Assembly (NCBI RefSeq): GCF_000359745.1
Contig: NZ_AQHN01000013.1
Coordinates: 62,001 to 126,000, forward strand
Length of the DNA stretch: 64,000 bases
Direction of reading: 5' to 3'
Source of the DNA: Rhizobium freirei PRF 81
Lineage (GTDB): Bacteria; Pseudomonadota; Alphaproteobacteria; Rhizobiales; Rhizobiaceae
The notes under the pieces are model-generated. The model was given only the letters and a program-made list of their open reading frames with translations, made no database searches and was not told where the DNA came from. How positions within the stretch are numbered: position 1 is the first letter of the stretch; every line of letters begins with the position of its first letter. Both the position numbers and the translations under genes were made by a program. Of the stretch, positions 1-8,674 are shown piece by piece.

Positions 1-496
1 TAGCGAGGCGCGGAGCCTGGGAACGGGTCAGCGGCAAGAAGGCCGGCCAGCCGGCATAGCGGTCAAGAAGGCGGCTCGTTTCTTCGGGAGGCAAGCCATC
101 CAATTCTTCCCGTGAGAAGGTCAACTCGTTCGCGTCGATCGTCACCGAGCCGTGATGCAGAATGAGCCGCGCCAGCCCACTGATACGTTGATCGGGCCGG
201 CAGGCGACGACCAGTACATCGACGCTTTCCAGCAGTTGGGCGGAGAGCCGCACCGATCTTGCCGAAACCGGCGCATCCCAGAAAAGCCAGCCGCCTTCGA
301 CATCGCTCAAGCGTGGCTGCTGCAAGCTGCAGACATGCCTGCCCATTGCCTCGGCGGCCATCGAGAGCGTCACGGTCTTCCCCGCCCCGGCAGGGGCTCG
401 CAGAAAGATGGCGCCAGCGCGTTGTTCAGCAATGCGGCGGCAAAGACGTGGTCTGGGGATCGGCATGTCCATGTGGCTTTGTAAGCGCCGATGCAT
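1..496 (-). CDS. MalT/LuxR-type ATP-dependent transcriptional regulator, N-terminal part (cut by window edge)
   Basis: An open minus-strand frame runs from an ATG at 496 to the left edge without a stop. It begins with PRPRL, as in MalT-like regulators (VPRPRL), followed by a Walker A motif APAGAGKT around residues 34-41. Further on come the R-x5-LARL segment, a FSREELDGLPPEE stretch and a RYAGWPAFLPL stretch, matching the end of the MalT-type AAA domain (LTPEE...TEGWPAGL). The C-terminal TPR-like and LuxR HTH parts would lie outside the window. ATG 472 is an alternative start; 496 has an AGG-containing leader. It is divergent from the peptide importer operon at 608 and so is a candidate regulator of it (inference). 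Confidence 0.6.
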   Translation of the reverse strand, partial: MHRRLQSHMDMPIPRPRLCRRIAEQRAGAIFLRAPAGAGKTVTLSMAAEAMGRHVCSLQQPRLSDVEGGWLFWDAPVSARSVRLSAQLLESVDVLVVACRPDQRISGLARLILHHGSVTIDANELTFSREELDGLPPEETSRLLDRYAGWPAFLPLTRSQAPRLA

Positions 497-520
497 AAAT
501 AGCCTATACCATAAAGCTCA

Positions 521-534
521 AAAACTATACTTTT
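521..534. promoter_or_regulatory. Imperfect AT-rich palindrome between divergent regulator and importer operon
   Basis: AAAACTATACTTTT is a palindrome apart from one mismatched pair and lies in the short divergent intergenic region (497-607). It is a possible operator or part of a promoter; there is no direct support beyond symmetry and position. Confidence 0.25.
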
Positions 535-607
535 GACCAGTTGTCCATCGTCCGCAGATGGGGATTGTTGTCTGTCAGTTAGCTGGCGAACAAGGAACCT
601 CCCGCCG

Positions 608-1636
608 ATGCAGCAACATCCGTTGGTCGCGATTCTGACGCGGCTCGGCACCTTCGTGCTGGTCATGATCGCGCTTTCCATCATGATTTTCGCGCTGGCG
701 CGCGTGGTGCCGGGAGATCCGGCGCGCATGGCCCTCGGCCCGGCGGCAACGCAGGAGCAGGTCGATGCGCTGCGCGTGCAGATGGGATTGGACAAGCCGC
801 TTCCGATGCAATACGCCGATTACGTCGGCAAGGCGTTGCGCGGCGATCTCGGCATGTCGCTGGTTTCGCAGCGCCCGGTCACGACCGATCTCGAGCAGAC
901 GGTGCCGGCGACCGTTGAGCTGGTTCTCGTTTCCGTGATTTTCATGTTCGTGGTAGCGATCCCTCTCGGGGTGATAACGGCGCATTTCCGGGATCGCGCG
1001 CTGGACCATATCGGCCGTATCCTGTCGCTGACCGGGGTCACCATTCCGAGCTTCCTCTTCGCCATCAGCCTGCAATTGCTTGCCGCCCGCTGCCTGCCGA
1101 ACTGGCCGATCATCGGCCGCCTCGATCATTCCTTAAGCTTTCACGCTGGGCCGACCGGGTTCCTGTTGATCGACGGCCTGCTGGCGGGACGCCTGGATGT
1201 TTTCCTCGACGCGCTCCGGCATCTCGTCCTGCCCGCCTTCGCTCTCGCCATGGCCGGTATCGGGCAGATTACCCGCATTACCCGGTCCTCCATGCTGGAA
1301 AACCAGCGTAAGGACCATGTGCTGACCCTGCAGAGCTTCGGCGTGCCGGAGCGGGTCATCATCTTCCGCTATCTCCTCAAGCTGTCGTCGATCGCGCCGC
1401 TGACGATCATGGGGCTCGAATTCGCCTCGCTCATCGGCAATGCCTTCGTCATCGAGATGGTATTCGCCTGGGGCGGCTTTGCCTCCTATGGGCTGAACGC
1501 CATCCTGCAAAAAGACCTCAATGCCGTGACCGCCGTGGTGTTGGTCGCCGGCCTGTTTTTCATCGTTGCGAACCTGATCGTTGATGTCCTGATCTCGATC
1601 ATCGACCCGCGCCAGCGCCGCAGAGAGGCACGCTGA
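608..1636 (+). CDS. Peptide/nickel-type ABC transporter permease (DppB-like)
   Basis: This is an inner-membrane permease of the dipeptide/oligopeptide/nickel importer class. It has an N-terminal membrane segment (IALSIMIFALARVVPGDPA), the typical DppB N-terminal region ending in GD, a periplasmic stretch (MGLDKPLPMQYADYV) and about six hydrophobic segments. The cytoplasmic coupling loop reads ITRSSMLENQRKDHVLTLQSFGVPE, a slightly altered form of the usual 'ARAKGL' EAA loop. The ATG at 608 is preferred over upstream starts because AAGGAAC sits about ten bases before it. The stop overlaps the next gene's ATG by one base (TGATG), so the two permeases are translationally coupled. The substrate cannot be read from the permease; the operon suggests a small peptide or cyclic amide. 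Confidence 0.88.
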   Translation: MQQHPLVAILTRLGTFVLVMIALSIMIFALARVVPGDPARMALGPAATQEQVDALRVQMGLDKPLPMQYADYVGKALRGDLGMSLVSQRPVTTDLEQTVPATVELVLVSVIFMFVVAIPLGVITAHFRDRALDHIGRILSLTGVTIPSFLFAISLQLLAARCLPNWPIIGRLDHSLSFHAGPTGFLLIDGLLAGRLDVFLDALRHLVLPAFALAMAGIGQITRITRSSMLENQRKDHVLTLQSFGVPERVIIFRYLLKLSSIAPLTIMGLEFASLIGNAFVIEMVFAWGGFASYGLNAILQKDLNAVTAVVLVAGLFFIVANLIVDVLISIIDPRQRRREAR

Positions 1637-2517
1637 TGGCCGATACGAAGATGCTTGATGCCTCCGATCGCGCGCTGAGCACCGGCTATATGATGTGGTA
1701 TCGCTTCAGCCGCAATCCGGCTGCGGTGATCGGCACCTTGATCCTGATTTCCGTCGTGCTGCTCGCGGTCTTTGCGCCGTGGCTCACGCCCTATCCGAAG
1801 CATGTCGGCGCCGTGGTCGATTTCCGTGCTCGGCATGTGGCGCCGGATGCCACCCATTGGTTCGGCACCGACAAGGTGGGCCGGGATATCTTTTCCCGCA
1901 CCGTTTTCGGCATGCGCGTCTCCCTGCTTCTGGTGATCGGCGTGCTCGGCATTTCCGTGCCGATCGGCACCGCGCTCGGTCTGATCGCCGGCTACTTCGG
2001 CGGCTGGGTCGAAAAGATCATCACCGGCCTCACCAACGTCATGCTGGCGATGCCGCCGCTGGTCATGGCGCTTGCCGTGTCGAACCTGCTCGAGCCGAAC
2101 CTGATGAACGCGATGATCGCGATCACGCTGCTGTGGTGGACGTGGCATGCACGGCTGATCTATGCCGTTTCCAAGTCAATCGCCTCCGAAGACTACATCG
2201 AGGCGGCACGGCTTGCCGGCGCCGGGCCGATGCACATCCTCTTCCGTGAGATCCTGCCGAACTGCGTTGCGGTGATTTCCGTCAAGACGACCTTAGATGC
2301 GGCTTTCGTCATCCTGTTTGGCGCGACGCTCAGTTTCCTCGGCTTCGGTGTGAAGCCGCCCATTCCCGACCTCGGTTCCATGGTCGCCGATGGCCGCCAA
2401 TTCATGCCCAGCTATTGGTGGGAAGTCGTCTGTCCCGGTGCTGCAGTCTTCTACGTGACGCTCGGGTTCAATCTTCTGGGCGATGGCTTGCGCGACATGT
2501 TTGATGTGGAGAGCTAA
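1636..2517 (+). CDS. Peptide/nickel-type ABC transporter permease (DppC-like)
   Basis: This is the second inner-membrane permease, partner of the upstream DppB-like protein. It shows the DppC hallmarks: an N-terminal cytoplasmic leader, a first membrane helix (AAVIGTLILISVVLLAVFAPWL), the HWFGTDKVGRDIFSR motif near residues 75-90, and the EAA coupling loop EDYIEAARLAGAGPMHILFREILPN. The C-terminus has GATLSFLGFG and GDGLRDMFD, standard for the family. At 293 residues its length is normal. It starts in a one-base overlap with the preceding stop, and the ATPase gene follows after three bases, so the three genes form one transcription unit. Confidence 0.9.
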   Translation: MADTKMLDASDRALSTGYMMWYRFSRNPAAVIGTLILISVVLLAVFAPWLTPYPKHVGAVVDFRARHVAPDATHWFGTDKVGRDIFSRTVFGMRVSLLLVIGVLGISVPIGTALGLIAGYFGGWVEKIITGLTNVMLAMPPLVMALAVSNLLEPNLMNAMIAITLLWWTWHARLIYAVSKSIASEDYIEAARLAGAGPMHILFREILPNCVAVISVKTTLDAAFVILFGATLSFLGFGVKPPIPDLGSMVADGRQFMPSYWWEVVCPGAAVFYVTLGFNLLGDGLRDMFDVES

Positions 2518-2520
2518 GCC

Positions 2521-4167
2521 ATGACCGAGCCGCTTCTCAAGATCGACGCTCTCAACGTATCGTTCACGACCTACGGCCGCACCCGTCAGGTGTTGCGCGA
2601 TATCGCCTTGACTGTCGCAGCCGGCGAGCGCGTCGCACTGATCGGCGAGACGGGGTCGGGCAAGTCCGTCACGGCAAAGGCGATCATCGGCACCCTGCCG
2701 AAGAATGCTGCCATCGGCTCCGGCACGATCTCAGTCGCAGGCCGCGACGTCCTGAAAATGCAGCGAAGGGAACGCGAGGCGCTGAAAGGCACGGCCTTTT
2801 CCCTGATCATGCAGGACCCGCTTTCCTCCTTCAATCCGGTGTTCAAGATCGGCACGCACCTCGATGACGTCATGCGTTTTGCCGACAAGCGCGACGGGAT
2901 GAATTCGTCGAAGGCGGAGCGTCGTACGCGGATCGCCGCCGTCTTGCGGCGCGTCCAGCTTGCCGATGCCGAGCGCGTGATGAATGCCTATCCGTCCGAG
3001 CTTTCGGGCGGCATGCGCCAGCGCGTCCTGATTGGTCTTGCGCTGTTGCACCAGCCGAAGCTTTTGATCGCCGACGAACCCGGCACCGCGCTCGACGTGA
3101 CGACGCAGGACGAAATCCTCAATCTGATCAACCAATTGGTGGTCGAGGAGAACATGGCTCTCCTCATGATCACCCACAATCTCGGCGTCGTGCGCAAGGT
3201 TGCCGACCGGGTGGTGGTCATGCACCATGGCGATATCGTCGAGGCAGGTCCCTGCGGCGAGATCCTCACCAACCCGCAGCAGCCCTATACGAAGGCGCTC
3301 CTGGATGCCGTGCCTCCGCTTTATGGCGAGCGCGTCACCGATCTGCCGCAGAGCGACCGTGCGCCGATCGTCAAGGTTGAGGGCCTGAACAAGGTCTATG
3401 GCAGGAAACCCGGCTTCCATGCCGTTCGCGACGTGAACCTGACGCTGCGCCAGGGTGAAATCTTTGGACTGGCTGGCGAATCCGGTTCTGGCAAGACATC
3501 GGTCGCGCGCATCATCATGGAATTGTCGCGTCCGACGTCGGGCAGCATCACCATCGATGCGCCTGCGCCTGGCCGCGGCAAGCGGCTGACGCAGATCGTC
3601 TACCAGAACCCCGGCACGTCGCTTAACCCCAAGCGCAACGTTCGGCAAACGCTTGCTCTGCCTTTGAAATCCATCGGCATGGATGGGCCGGCCCGCGAGG
3701 TAAGGATGAAGCAGCTCATGGAGCTCGTGCGCTTGCCGCAATCCTATCTGGCAAAATATCCGCATGAGCTTTCGGGCGGCCAGAAACAACGCGTGGCAAT
3801 CGCCCGCGCGCTGGCCGCCGAGCCGAAGATCCTGATCCTGGACGAGCCGACGGCAGCGCTTGACGTCTCCGTCCAGAAAACCGTGATCGAGCTGCTGTTG
3901 CAGCTGCGCGAGGAACTTGGCCTCACCTATCTGATGATCTCGCATGACCTGTCGCTGATGCGCAATTTCTGCTCGCGCATCGCCATCATGCTGCGCGGCG
4001 AGATCGTCGAGGAAGGACCGACGCCGGCGGTCTTTGCCGCACCCAATCACCCCTACACACGCGCGCTGATAGCCGCGATTCCCGTCGTCACGGATGAGGA
4101 AGAGCGCCTGAAGCCCACCGTGAGCGAGGAAGAGCGTACGCGCTTCCTCGTCAAAACCACAGACTGA
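2521..4167 (+). CDS. Fused double ATPase of peptide-type ABC importer (DppD-DppF fusion)
   Basis: The protein has 548 residues and two complete nucleotide-binding domains in one chain, as in GsiA-type ATPases. The first has Walker A GETGSGKS (about residue 42), signature LSGGMRQR and Walker B LLIADEP followed by GTALD, where most relatives have TTALD. The second has GESGSGKT, LSGGQKQR and LILDEPTAALD. Each half carries the oligopeptide-type C-terminal segment with PYTKALLDAVP or PYTRALIAAIP. It should energise the two permeases upstream. GGAGAG precedes the ATG by about six bases. The operon continues 17 bases later into a HyuA-like gene. Confidence 0.92.
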   Translation: MTEPLLKIDALNVSFTTYGRTRQVLRDIALTVAAGERVALIGETGSGKSVTAKAIIGTLPKNAAIGSGTISVAGRDVLKMQRREREALKGTAFSLIMQDPLSSFNPVFKIGTHLDDVMRFADKRDGMNSSKAERRTRIAAVLRRVQLADAERVMNAYPSELSGGMRQRVLIGLALLHQPKLLIADEPGTALDVTTQDEILNLINQLVVEENMALLMITHNLGVVRKVADRVVVMHHGDIVEAGPCGEILTNPQQPYTKALLDAVPPLYGERVTDLPQSDRAPIVKVEGLNKVYGRKPGFHAVRDVNLTLRQGEIFGLAGESGSGKTSVARIIMELSRPTSGSITIDAPAPGRGKRLTQIVYQNPGTSLNPKRNVRQTLALPLKSIGMDGPAREVRMKQLMELVRLPQSYLAKYPHELSGGQKQRVAIARALAAEPKILILDEPTAALDVSVQKTVIELLLQLREELGLTYLMISHDLSLMRNFCSRIAIMLRGEIVEEGPTPAVFAAPNHPYTRALIAAIPVVTDEEERLKPTVSEEERTRFLVKTTD

Positions 4168-4184
4168 TTGAAGAGGAGCCTAAC

Positions 4185-5741
4185 GTGTATCGCGTTGGAA
4201 TTGACGTCGGCGGCACCAATACGGATGCTGTCGTCCTGGAGGGAAAGACTGTTCTGGCGGGGGTCAAGGCTTCGACGACCGAGGATGTGACTTCGGGCGT
4301 GATCGAGGCGCTGGAGAAGGTCATCGAGACCTCCCGCATCGCTCGTACCCGTATTGCAGCTGTGATGATCGGCACGACGCATTTTACCAATGCGGTGATC
4401 GAACGCCGTCATATGGACGAAGTTGCAGCCATCCGCCTGAGCCTGCCGTCCGGCGCCGGCCTGCCGCCCATGGTCGACTGGCCCGATGACCTGCGCGAGA
4501 TCGTCGGCAATCACGGCTACCAGGTCAGAGGCGGCTACGAGTTCGACGGGCGGGAGCTTTCGCCGCTCGACGAGGACGCCATCGTGCGCATCGCCGGCGA
4601 AATCCGTGCAAAGGGCCTGAAGGCTGCCGCTGTGACCTGCGTCTTCAGCGGCATCAACGATGCCATGGAGCTGCGGGCCAAGGAAATCCTGCAGCAGCAT
4701 TGCCCGGGCCTGCCTGTCGTCATGTCGAAGGACATCGGCCGTCACGGCCTGTTGGCGCGCGAAAGCGCTGCGATCATGAATGCGAGCCTGCTGTCTCTGG
4801 CAGATCGCACCGTTGCTGCCTTCGGCAAGGCGCTTGTCGCAGCCGGCATCCCATGCCCGTTCTACATCACGCAGAACGACGGTACGCTGATGGCTGCCGA
4901 TGTCGTGCGTGCCTTTCCGGTGCTGACCTTTGCCTCCGGTCCGACCAATTCCATGCGCGGCGCCGCGTTCCTGACCGGGCTGAAGGACGCCGTCGTCGTC
5001 GATGTCGGCGGCACCACTTCGGACGTCGGCGCCCTCTCGCACGGCTTCCCGCGTCAGGCTTCCACAACAGTCGATATCGGCGGGGTCCGCACCAACTTTC
5101 GCATGCCTGACGTCTTCTCGATCGGTCTGGGCGGCGGTTCGCTCGTCGCTAGGGGTGATGTGGGTATCACGGTTGGACCGAAGTCGGTCGGTTATCGCGT
5201 GCGCAAGGAAGCGCTCTGCTTCGGTGGATCGACACTGACCGCCACCGATATCGCGGTTGCTGCCGGCAAAGCCGATATCGGCGACCGTGCGCTGGTCGCC
5301 AATCTCGACAAGGGTCTTGTCGAGGCCGCCGTCGCGAAGATCGATGCGATGCTCGAGGCCTGCGTCGAGCGGAGCCGGATCTCTTCGGCGCCGGTGCCGG
5401 TCATCGCGGTCGGCGGTGGCTCGATCCTGATGCCTGATCGCATCGGTGATCTCGAAGTGATCATGCCGGAGAATTTTGCGGTGGCCAATGCGGTTGGCGC
5501 CGCCATTGCCCAGATCAGCGGCGAGACGGATCGCGTCTTTTCGCTGGTAGACGGCCGCACCCGCGAGAGCGCGCTTGCCGAGGCCGAAGCCGAAGCGCGC
5601 GAGAAGGCGATCGCCGCCGGCGCCCTTGCGGAAACCCTTGAAGTTATCGAGCGCGAGGACACGCCGCTAGCCTATCTGCCGGGCAACGCCACGCGCATTC
5701 ACGTCAAAGTCGTCGGTGAAATGGGAGGCCATCATGCCTGA
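4185..5741 (+). CDS. Short hydantoinase/oxoprolinase-family ATPase (HyuA-like), copy 1
   Basis: The 518-residue protein has the ASKHA-type phosphate-binding motif DVGGTNTDAV at its N-terminus, a central GPTNSMRGAAFL stretch, a second phosphate motif VVDVGGTTSDVG, and GLGGGS plus AVGGGS towards the C-terminus. This fits the N-terminal and HyuA domains of the hydantoinase/5-oxoprolinase family, whose members couple ATP hydrolysis to opening of cyclic amides. Classical HyuA proteins are longer (around 700 residues). The start is GTG 4185, supported by GAAGAGGAG upstream. Its stop overlaps the DUF917 gene by eight bases, implying coupled synthesis. The protein is clearly paralogous to the one at 9748-11286. 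The substrate is unknown. Confidence 0.88.
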   Translation: MYRVGIDVGGTNTDAVVLEGKTVLAGVKASTTEDVTSGVIEALEKVIETSRIARTRIAAVMIGTTHFTNAVIERRHMDEVAAIRLSLPSGAGLPPMVDWPDDLREIVGNHGYQVRGGYEFDGRELSPLDEDAIVRIAGEIRAKGLKAAAVTCVFSGINDAMELRAKEILQQHCPGLPVVMSKDIGRHGLLARESAAIMNASLLSLADRTVAAFGKALVAAGIPCPFYITQNDGTLMAADVVRAFPVLTFASGPTNSMRGAAFLTGLKDAVVVDVGGTTSDVGALSHGFPRQASTTVDIGGVRTNFRMPDVFSIGLGGGSLVARGDVGITVGPKSVGYRVRKEALCFGGSTLTATDIAVAAGKADIGDRALVANLDKGLVEAAVAKIDAMLEACVERSRISSAPVPVIAVGGGSILMPDRIGDLEVIMPENFAVANAVGAAIAQISGETDRVFSLVDGRTRESALAEAEAEAREKAIAAGALAETLEVIEREDTPLAYLPGNATRIHVKVVGEMGGHHA

Positions 5742-6867
5742 AACGCGCAAGCAGAAATACGATGATGCCGCTCTGCGCCGGCTGACGCCCGAGGATCTCG
5801 ATGCGCTGGAAATCGGAGCGGGCATTCTCGGCACCGGCGGCGGCGGCAACCCCTATCAGGGCAAGCTCCTCGTCCTCGAAGCCATGAAGGCCGGTTACGA
5901 GATGAAGGTTCTCGCGACCGATGCCATCGAACCGGATGCGCTTTGCATGTCGATCGGCGGCATCGGCGCGCCTGTCGTCGGCGTCGAGCGCATTCGCGAG
6001 GGGCGTGAAGGATTGCGCTGCCTGCGCGCCATGGAAGAGCTTATCCGCACGCCGATCGATGCCATCGTCTGCGAGGAGATCGGCGGCGCGAATGCGATGA
6101 ACCCGCTTGTCACCGCGGCTCTCGGCGGCCTGCCGATCCTCGACTGCGATGGCATGGGCCGGGCCTTCCCCGAAATGCAGATGACGACTTTTTCGATCTA
6201 TGGCCATAGCTCCACGCCTTCTGTCATGTGCGACCTGCATGGCAATGCGGTGATCTTCAGCCATGCAGTATCCGAAGTCTGGCACGAGCGTATGGCCCGC
6301 GCCTGCGTGGTCGCGCAGGGTGGCGGTGCCATGCTGGCGACGGCGCCGATGCAGGCGCATTACGTCCACCAGTATGGTATCCCGAAAAGCTTTACCAAGG
6401 CGATCGCGCTCGGCGAAGCGGTGATCCGAGCGCGCAAGGCACAGGAAGATCCGATTGCGGCGGTTTGCGCGCTGGAGGGCGGGCGCCGCGTCTTCAACGG
6501 CAAGATCACCGACCTGAAGCGCCATTTGCGCGGCGGCTTTGTGGTCGGCGACATGGAGCTTGCCGGCTTCGACGACTGCAATGGCCAGACGGCGAACGTG
6601 GCGATCCAGAACGAGTTTCTGGTCTTCCGCCGCGACGGCATGATCGAGGTCTGCGTGCCGGACCTGATCGTACTGCTCGATGTCGACACAGGCTATCCGA
6701 TCACCACCGAAATGCTGCGCTACGGACAGCGCGTCGCCGTCGTCGCCATTCCCTGCCACGAGCTGCTGCGCAGCGCGCGTGCGCTCGATGTCGTCGGCCC
6801 GGCAGCGTTCGGATACCCGGAGATCACCTATTCCCCGCTGCCGGCCCGGGGGCAGAAGGCAGCCTAA
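5734..6867 (+). CDS. DUF917 (S-methyl-thiohydantoin desulfurase-like) family protein, copy 1
   Basis: The 377-residue protein has DUF917 family motifs: ILGTGGGGNPY (about residue 32), CEEIGGANAMNP, DCDGMGRAFPEMQ, a central GGGAML, and GYPITTEMLRYGQRVAVVAIP near the end. As I recall, the Pfam family formerly called DUF917 is now named after S-methyl-thiohydantoin desulfurase, which fits an association with hydantoin-type rings. Members are repeatedly found next to HyuA-like proteins, and here the reading frame overlaps HyuA by eight bases. ATG 5734 is chosen over GTG 5716 because GGGAGG lies just upstream of it. A second copy occurs at 8675-9751. The enzymatic role in this operon is inferred only. 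Confidence 0.85.
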   Translation: MPETRKQKYDDAALRRLTPEDLDALEIGAGILGTGGGGNPYQGKLLVLEAMKAGYEMKVLATDAIEPDALCMSIGGIGAPVVGVERIREGREGLRCLRAMEELIRTPIDAIVCEEIGGANAMNPLVTAALGGLPILDCDGMGRAFPEMQMTTFSIYGHSSTPSVMCDLHGNAVIFSHAVSEVWHERMARACVVAQGGGAMLATAPMQAHYVHQYGIPKSFTKAIALGEAVIRARKAQEDPIAAVCALEGGRRVFNGKITDLKRHLRGGFVVGDMELAGFDDCNGQTANVAIQNEFLVFRRDGMIEVCVPDLIVLLDVDTGYPITTEMLRYGQRVAVVAIPCHELLRSARALDVVGPAAFGYPEITYSPLPARGQKAA

Positions 6868-6908
6868 TCATAAGCGGGGCAGTTCCCGCATTAAAGAGGA
6901 GAACTTGA

Positions 6909-8504
6909 ATGAAGATGGATTCCAAAAGTCTGCGTCTTTCGGCGCTTCTGCTTGCCAGTGCCATAGCATTGCCGCTGACTTCGGTCGCGGCATCGGCGAC
7001 CGACAAGGTGTCGATCGCAGTCAACACGATGCAGATTTTCAGCTCGCTCGATCCGGCGAAAGTCACGGACTACACGGGCTACATGGCCATCGTGAACATG
7101 TATGATGCCCTGACGACGGTCAGCCCCACCGGCGAGATTGTGCCGCATCTGGCGAAATCCTGGGACATTTCCCAGGATGGTCTGACCTACACCTTCCATC
7201 TTCGCGACAACGCCAAGTTCCAGGACGGTAAGCCTGTCAAAGCCTCCGACTTCGTCTGGTCGATCCAGCGCCTGATCGGCATCAACAAGGGCCCATCCAA
7301 TCTCGTTGTCGGCCTCGTGAAGCCCGAAAACGTCACCGCGCCGGACGACAAGACCGTCGTCGTCAAGCTTGATCGCCAGTTCTCGCCGTTCATGGCCGTA
7401 ACGCCGCTGATGATGGCGCTGAACGAGAAGCTGATCGAGGCAAACTCCAAGCCGGACGACAAATGGGGCGAAGCCTATGTCGGCGAGCACTCTGCCGGTT
7501 CGGGGCCTTACAAGCTCGTCAGCTACAATCGTTCCGCCGACATGGTGATCGCGCGCAACCCCGACTATTTCCTCGGCTGGACCAAGGGAACGCCGATCGA
7601 CGAAGTCCGCTTCGTCCAGACGAGCGACGACGCCACCGTCAAGGCACTTGCCGAAAAGGGCGAGCTCGGCCTTTCCTCGCATGGTCTCGGCAACGATACC
7701 TATGAAACTCTCGGCAAGATGGCGAGCTACAAGCTGCTCCAATCGACGACGGCCGGCGGCTTCGTCATCAAGCTGAACAGCAAGGTCTATCCGACCGACG
7801 ACGTGCATGTGCGGCGCGCGATCGCCTATGCCACCGACTACAAGACCATCCAGGAGGCGATCTATCCCGGCTTCGACATGACCGGTCCGCTGTCGACCGT
7901 CTTCAAGGACGCCCATAGCGGCGATATCCAGCCCGGCGTCTTCGATCTGGAAAAAGCCAAGGAGGAACTCGCCAAATCCAAATATGCGGGCCAGAAGATC
8001 ACGCTGGTCAACAGCTATGTCGCCTCGCTCGCCTTCGAGTCCGAAGTGGCGCTGCTGATGCAGGCCAATCTCGAGCAGATCGGCATCACGCTCGACATCA
8101 AGCCCGAGCCCTGGAACCGTATCGTCGAGCTTTCGTCCAAGCCCGAGACCACGCCCGCTTCGACCCAGGTAAACATCTCGCCCAACTACCCGTCGCCCGA
8201 TGCGATCTTCTACAACCAGTATCACTCCAAGGCTTCCGGCACCTGGATGTCGATGGAATGGCTACAGAATCCCGAGGTCGACGCCCTGATCGACAAGGTG
8301 AGGGCGACCACCGACATCAAGGAGCAGAACGCGACCTACAAGGAGCTGCAGTCAAAGCTCGCCGAGCTGCAGCCCGACGTGTGGGCAGTATCGCCGAACC
8401 GGCGCTATGCAGCGAACAAGTGCTTGCAGGGCTACGCGTTCATTCCCATGCAGAGCTGGGATCTGAATTTCTCGAACTTCCATTGGGACTGCAAGGCGAA
8501 CTGA
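6909..8504 (+). CDS. Family 5 solute-binding protein of the peptide-type importer
   Basis: This 531-residue periplasmic binding protein of the extracellular solute-binding family 5 (DppA/OppA type) has a signal peptide of about 33 residues with a cleavage region near SVAASATD. Family hallmarks are SSLDPAKVTDYTGYMAIVNMYDAL, the segment IVPHLAKSWDISQDGLTYTFHLRDNAKFQDGKPVKASDFVWS, GSGPYKLVSYNR and the RRAIAYATDYKTI region. It should deliver substrate to the permeases and ATPase encoded at 608-4167. It lies in mid-operon between the two HyuA/DUF917 pairs, whereas binding-protein genes usually come first. AAAGAGGAGAA precedes the ATG. A RIME1-like element follows it. Confidence 0.9.
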   Translation: MKMDSKSLRLSALLLASAIALPLTSVAASATDKVSIAVNTMQIFSSLDPAKVTDYTGYMAIVNMYDALTTVSPTGEIVPHLAKSWDISQDGLTYTFHLRDNAKFQDGKPVKASDFVWSIQRLIGINKGPSNLVVGLVKPENVTAPDDKTVVVKLDRQFSPFMAVTPLMMALNEKLIEANSKPDDKWGEAYVGEHSAGSGPYKLVSYNRSADMVIARNPDYFLGWTKGTPIDEVRFVQTSDDATVKALAEKGELGLSSHGLGNDTYETLGKMASYKLLQSTTAGGFVIKLNSKVYPTDDVHVRRAIAYATDYKTIQEAIYPGFDMTGPLSTVFKDAHSGDIQPGVFDLEKAKEELAKSKYAGQKITLVNSYVASLAFESEVALLMQANLEQIGITLDIKPEPWNRIVELSSKPETTPASTQVNISPNYPSPDAIFYNQYHSKASGTWMSMEWLQNPEVDALIDKVRATTDIKEQNATYKELQSKLAELQPDVWAVSPNRRYAANKCLQGYAFIPMQSWDLNFSNFHWDCKAN

Positions 8505-8554
8505 TCTTCGCCTGCATAAGACATCGGCCCGGCCCCATTCGGGGTCGGGACAGC

Positions 8555-8660
8555 TAGAGCAATTCCAGGAAAAGTGCGGAGCGGTTTTCCGCCCGGAATT
8601 GCAAGAAAACAAAGAGATAGAGCAGCTCGGAGTTTCCGTGAAAAGCTGAACTGCTCTATT
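8555..8660. repeat. RIME1-like rhizobial intergenic repeat (two palindromes)
   Basis: This gene-free gap between the binding protein and the second DUF917 gene holds two adjacent palindromes. The first (8559-8602) has outer arms GCAATTCC/GGAATTGC and inner arms GGAAAA/TTTTCC. The second (8619-8657) has arms AGAGCAG/CTGCTCT. Total size of about 106 bp and the two-palindrome build match the RIME1 family known from Rhizobium and relatives, and the opening AGAGCAATTCCAGGAAAAG is very familiar from rhizobial intergenic regions. In an operon it may act as an mRNA stabiliser or attenuator (inference). Confidence 0.7.
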
Positions 8661-8674
8661 GCCGAAGGTGAAAC

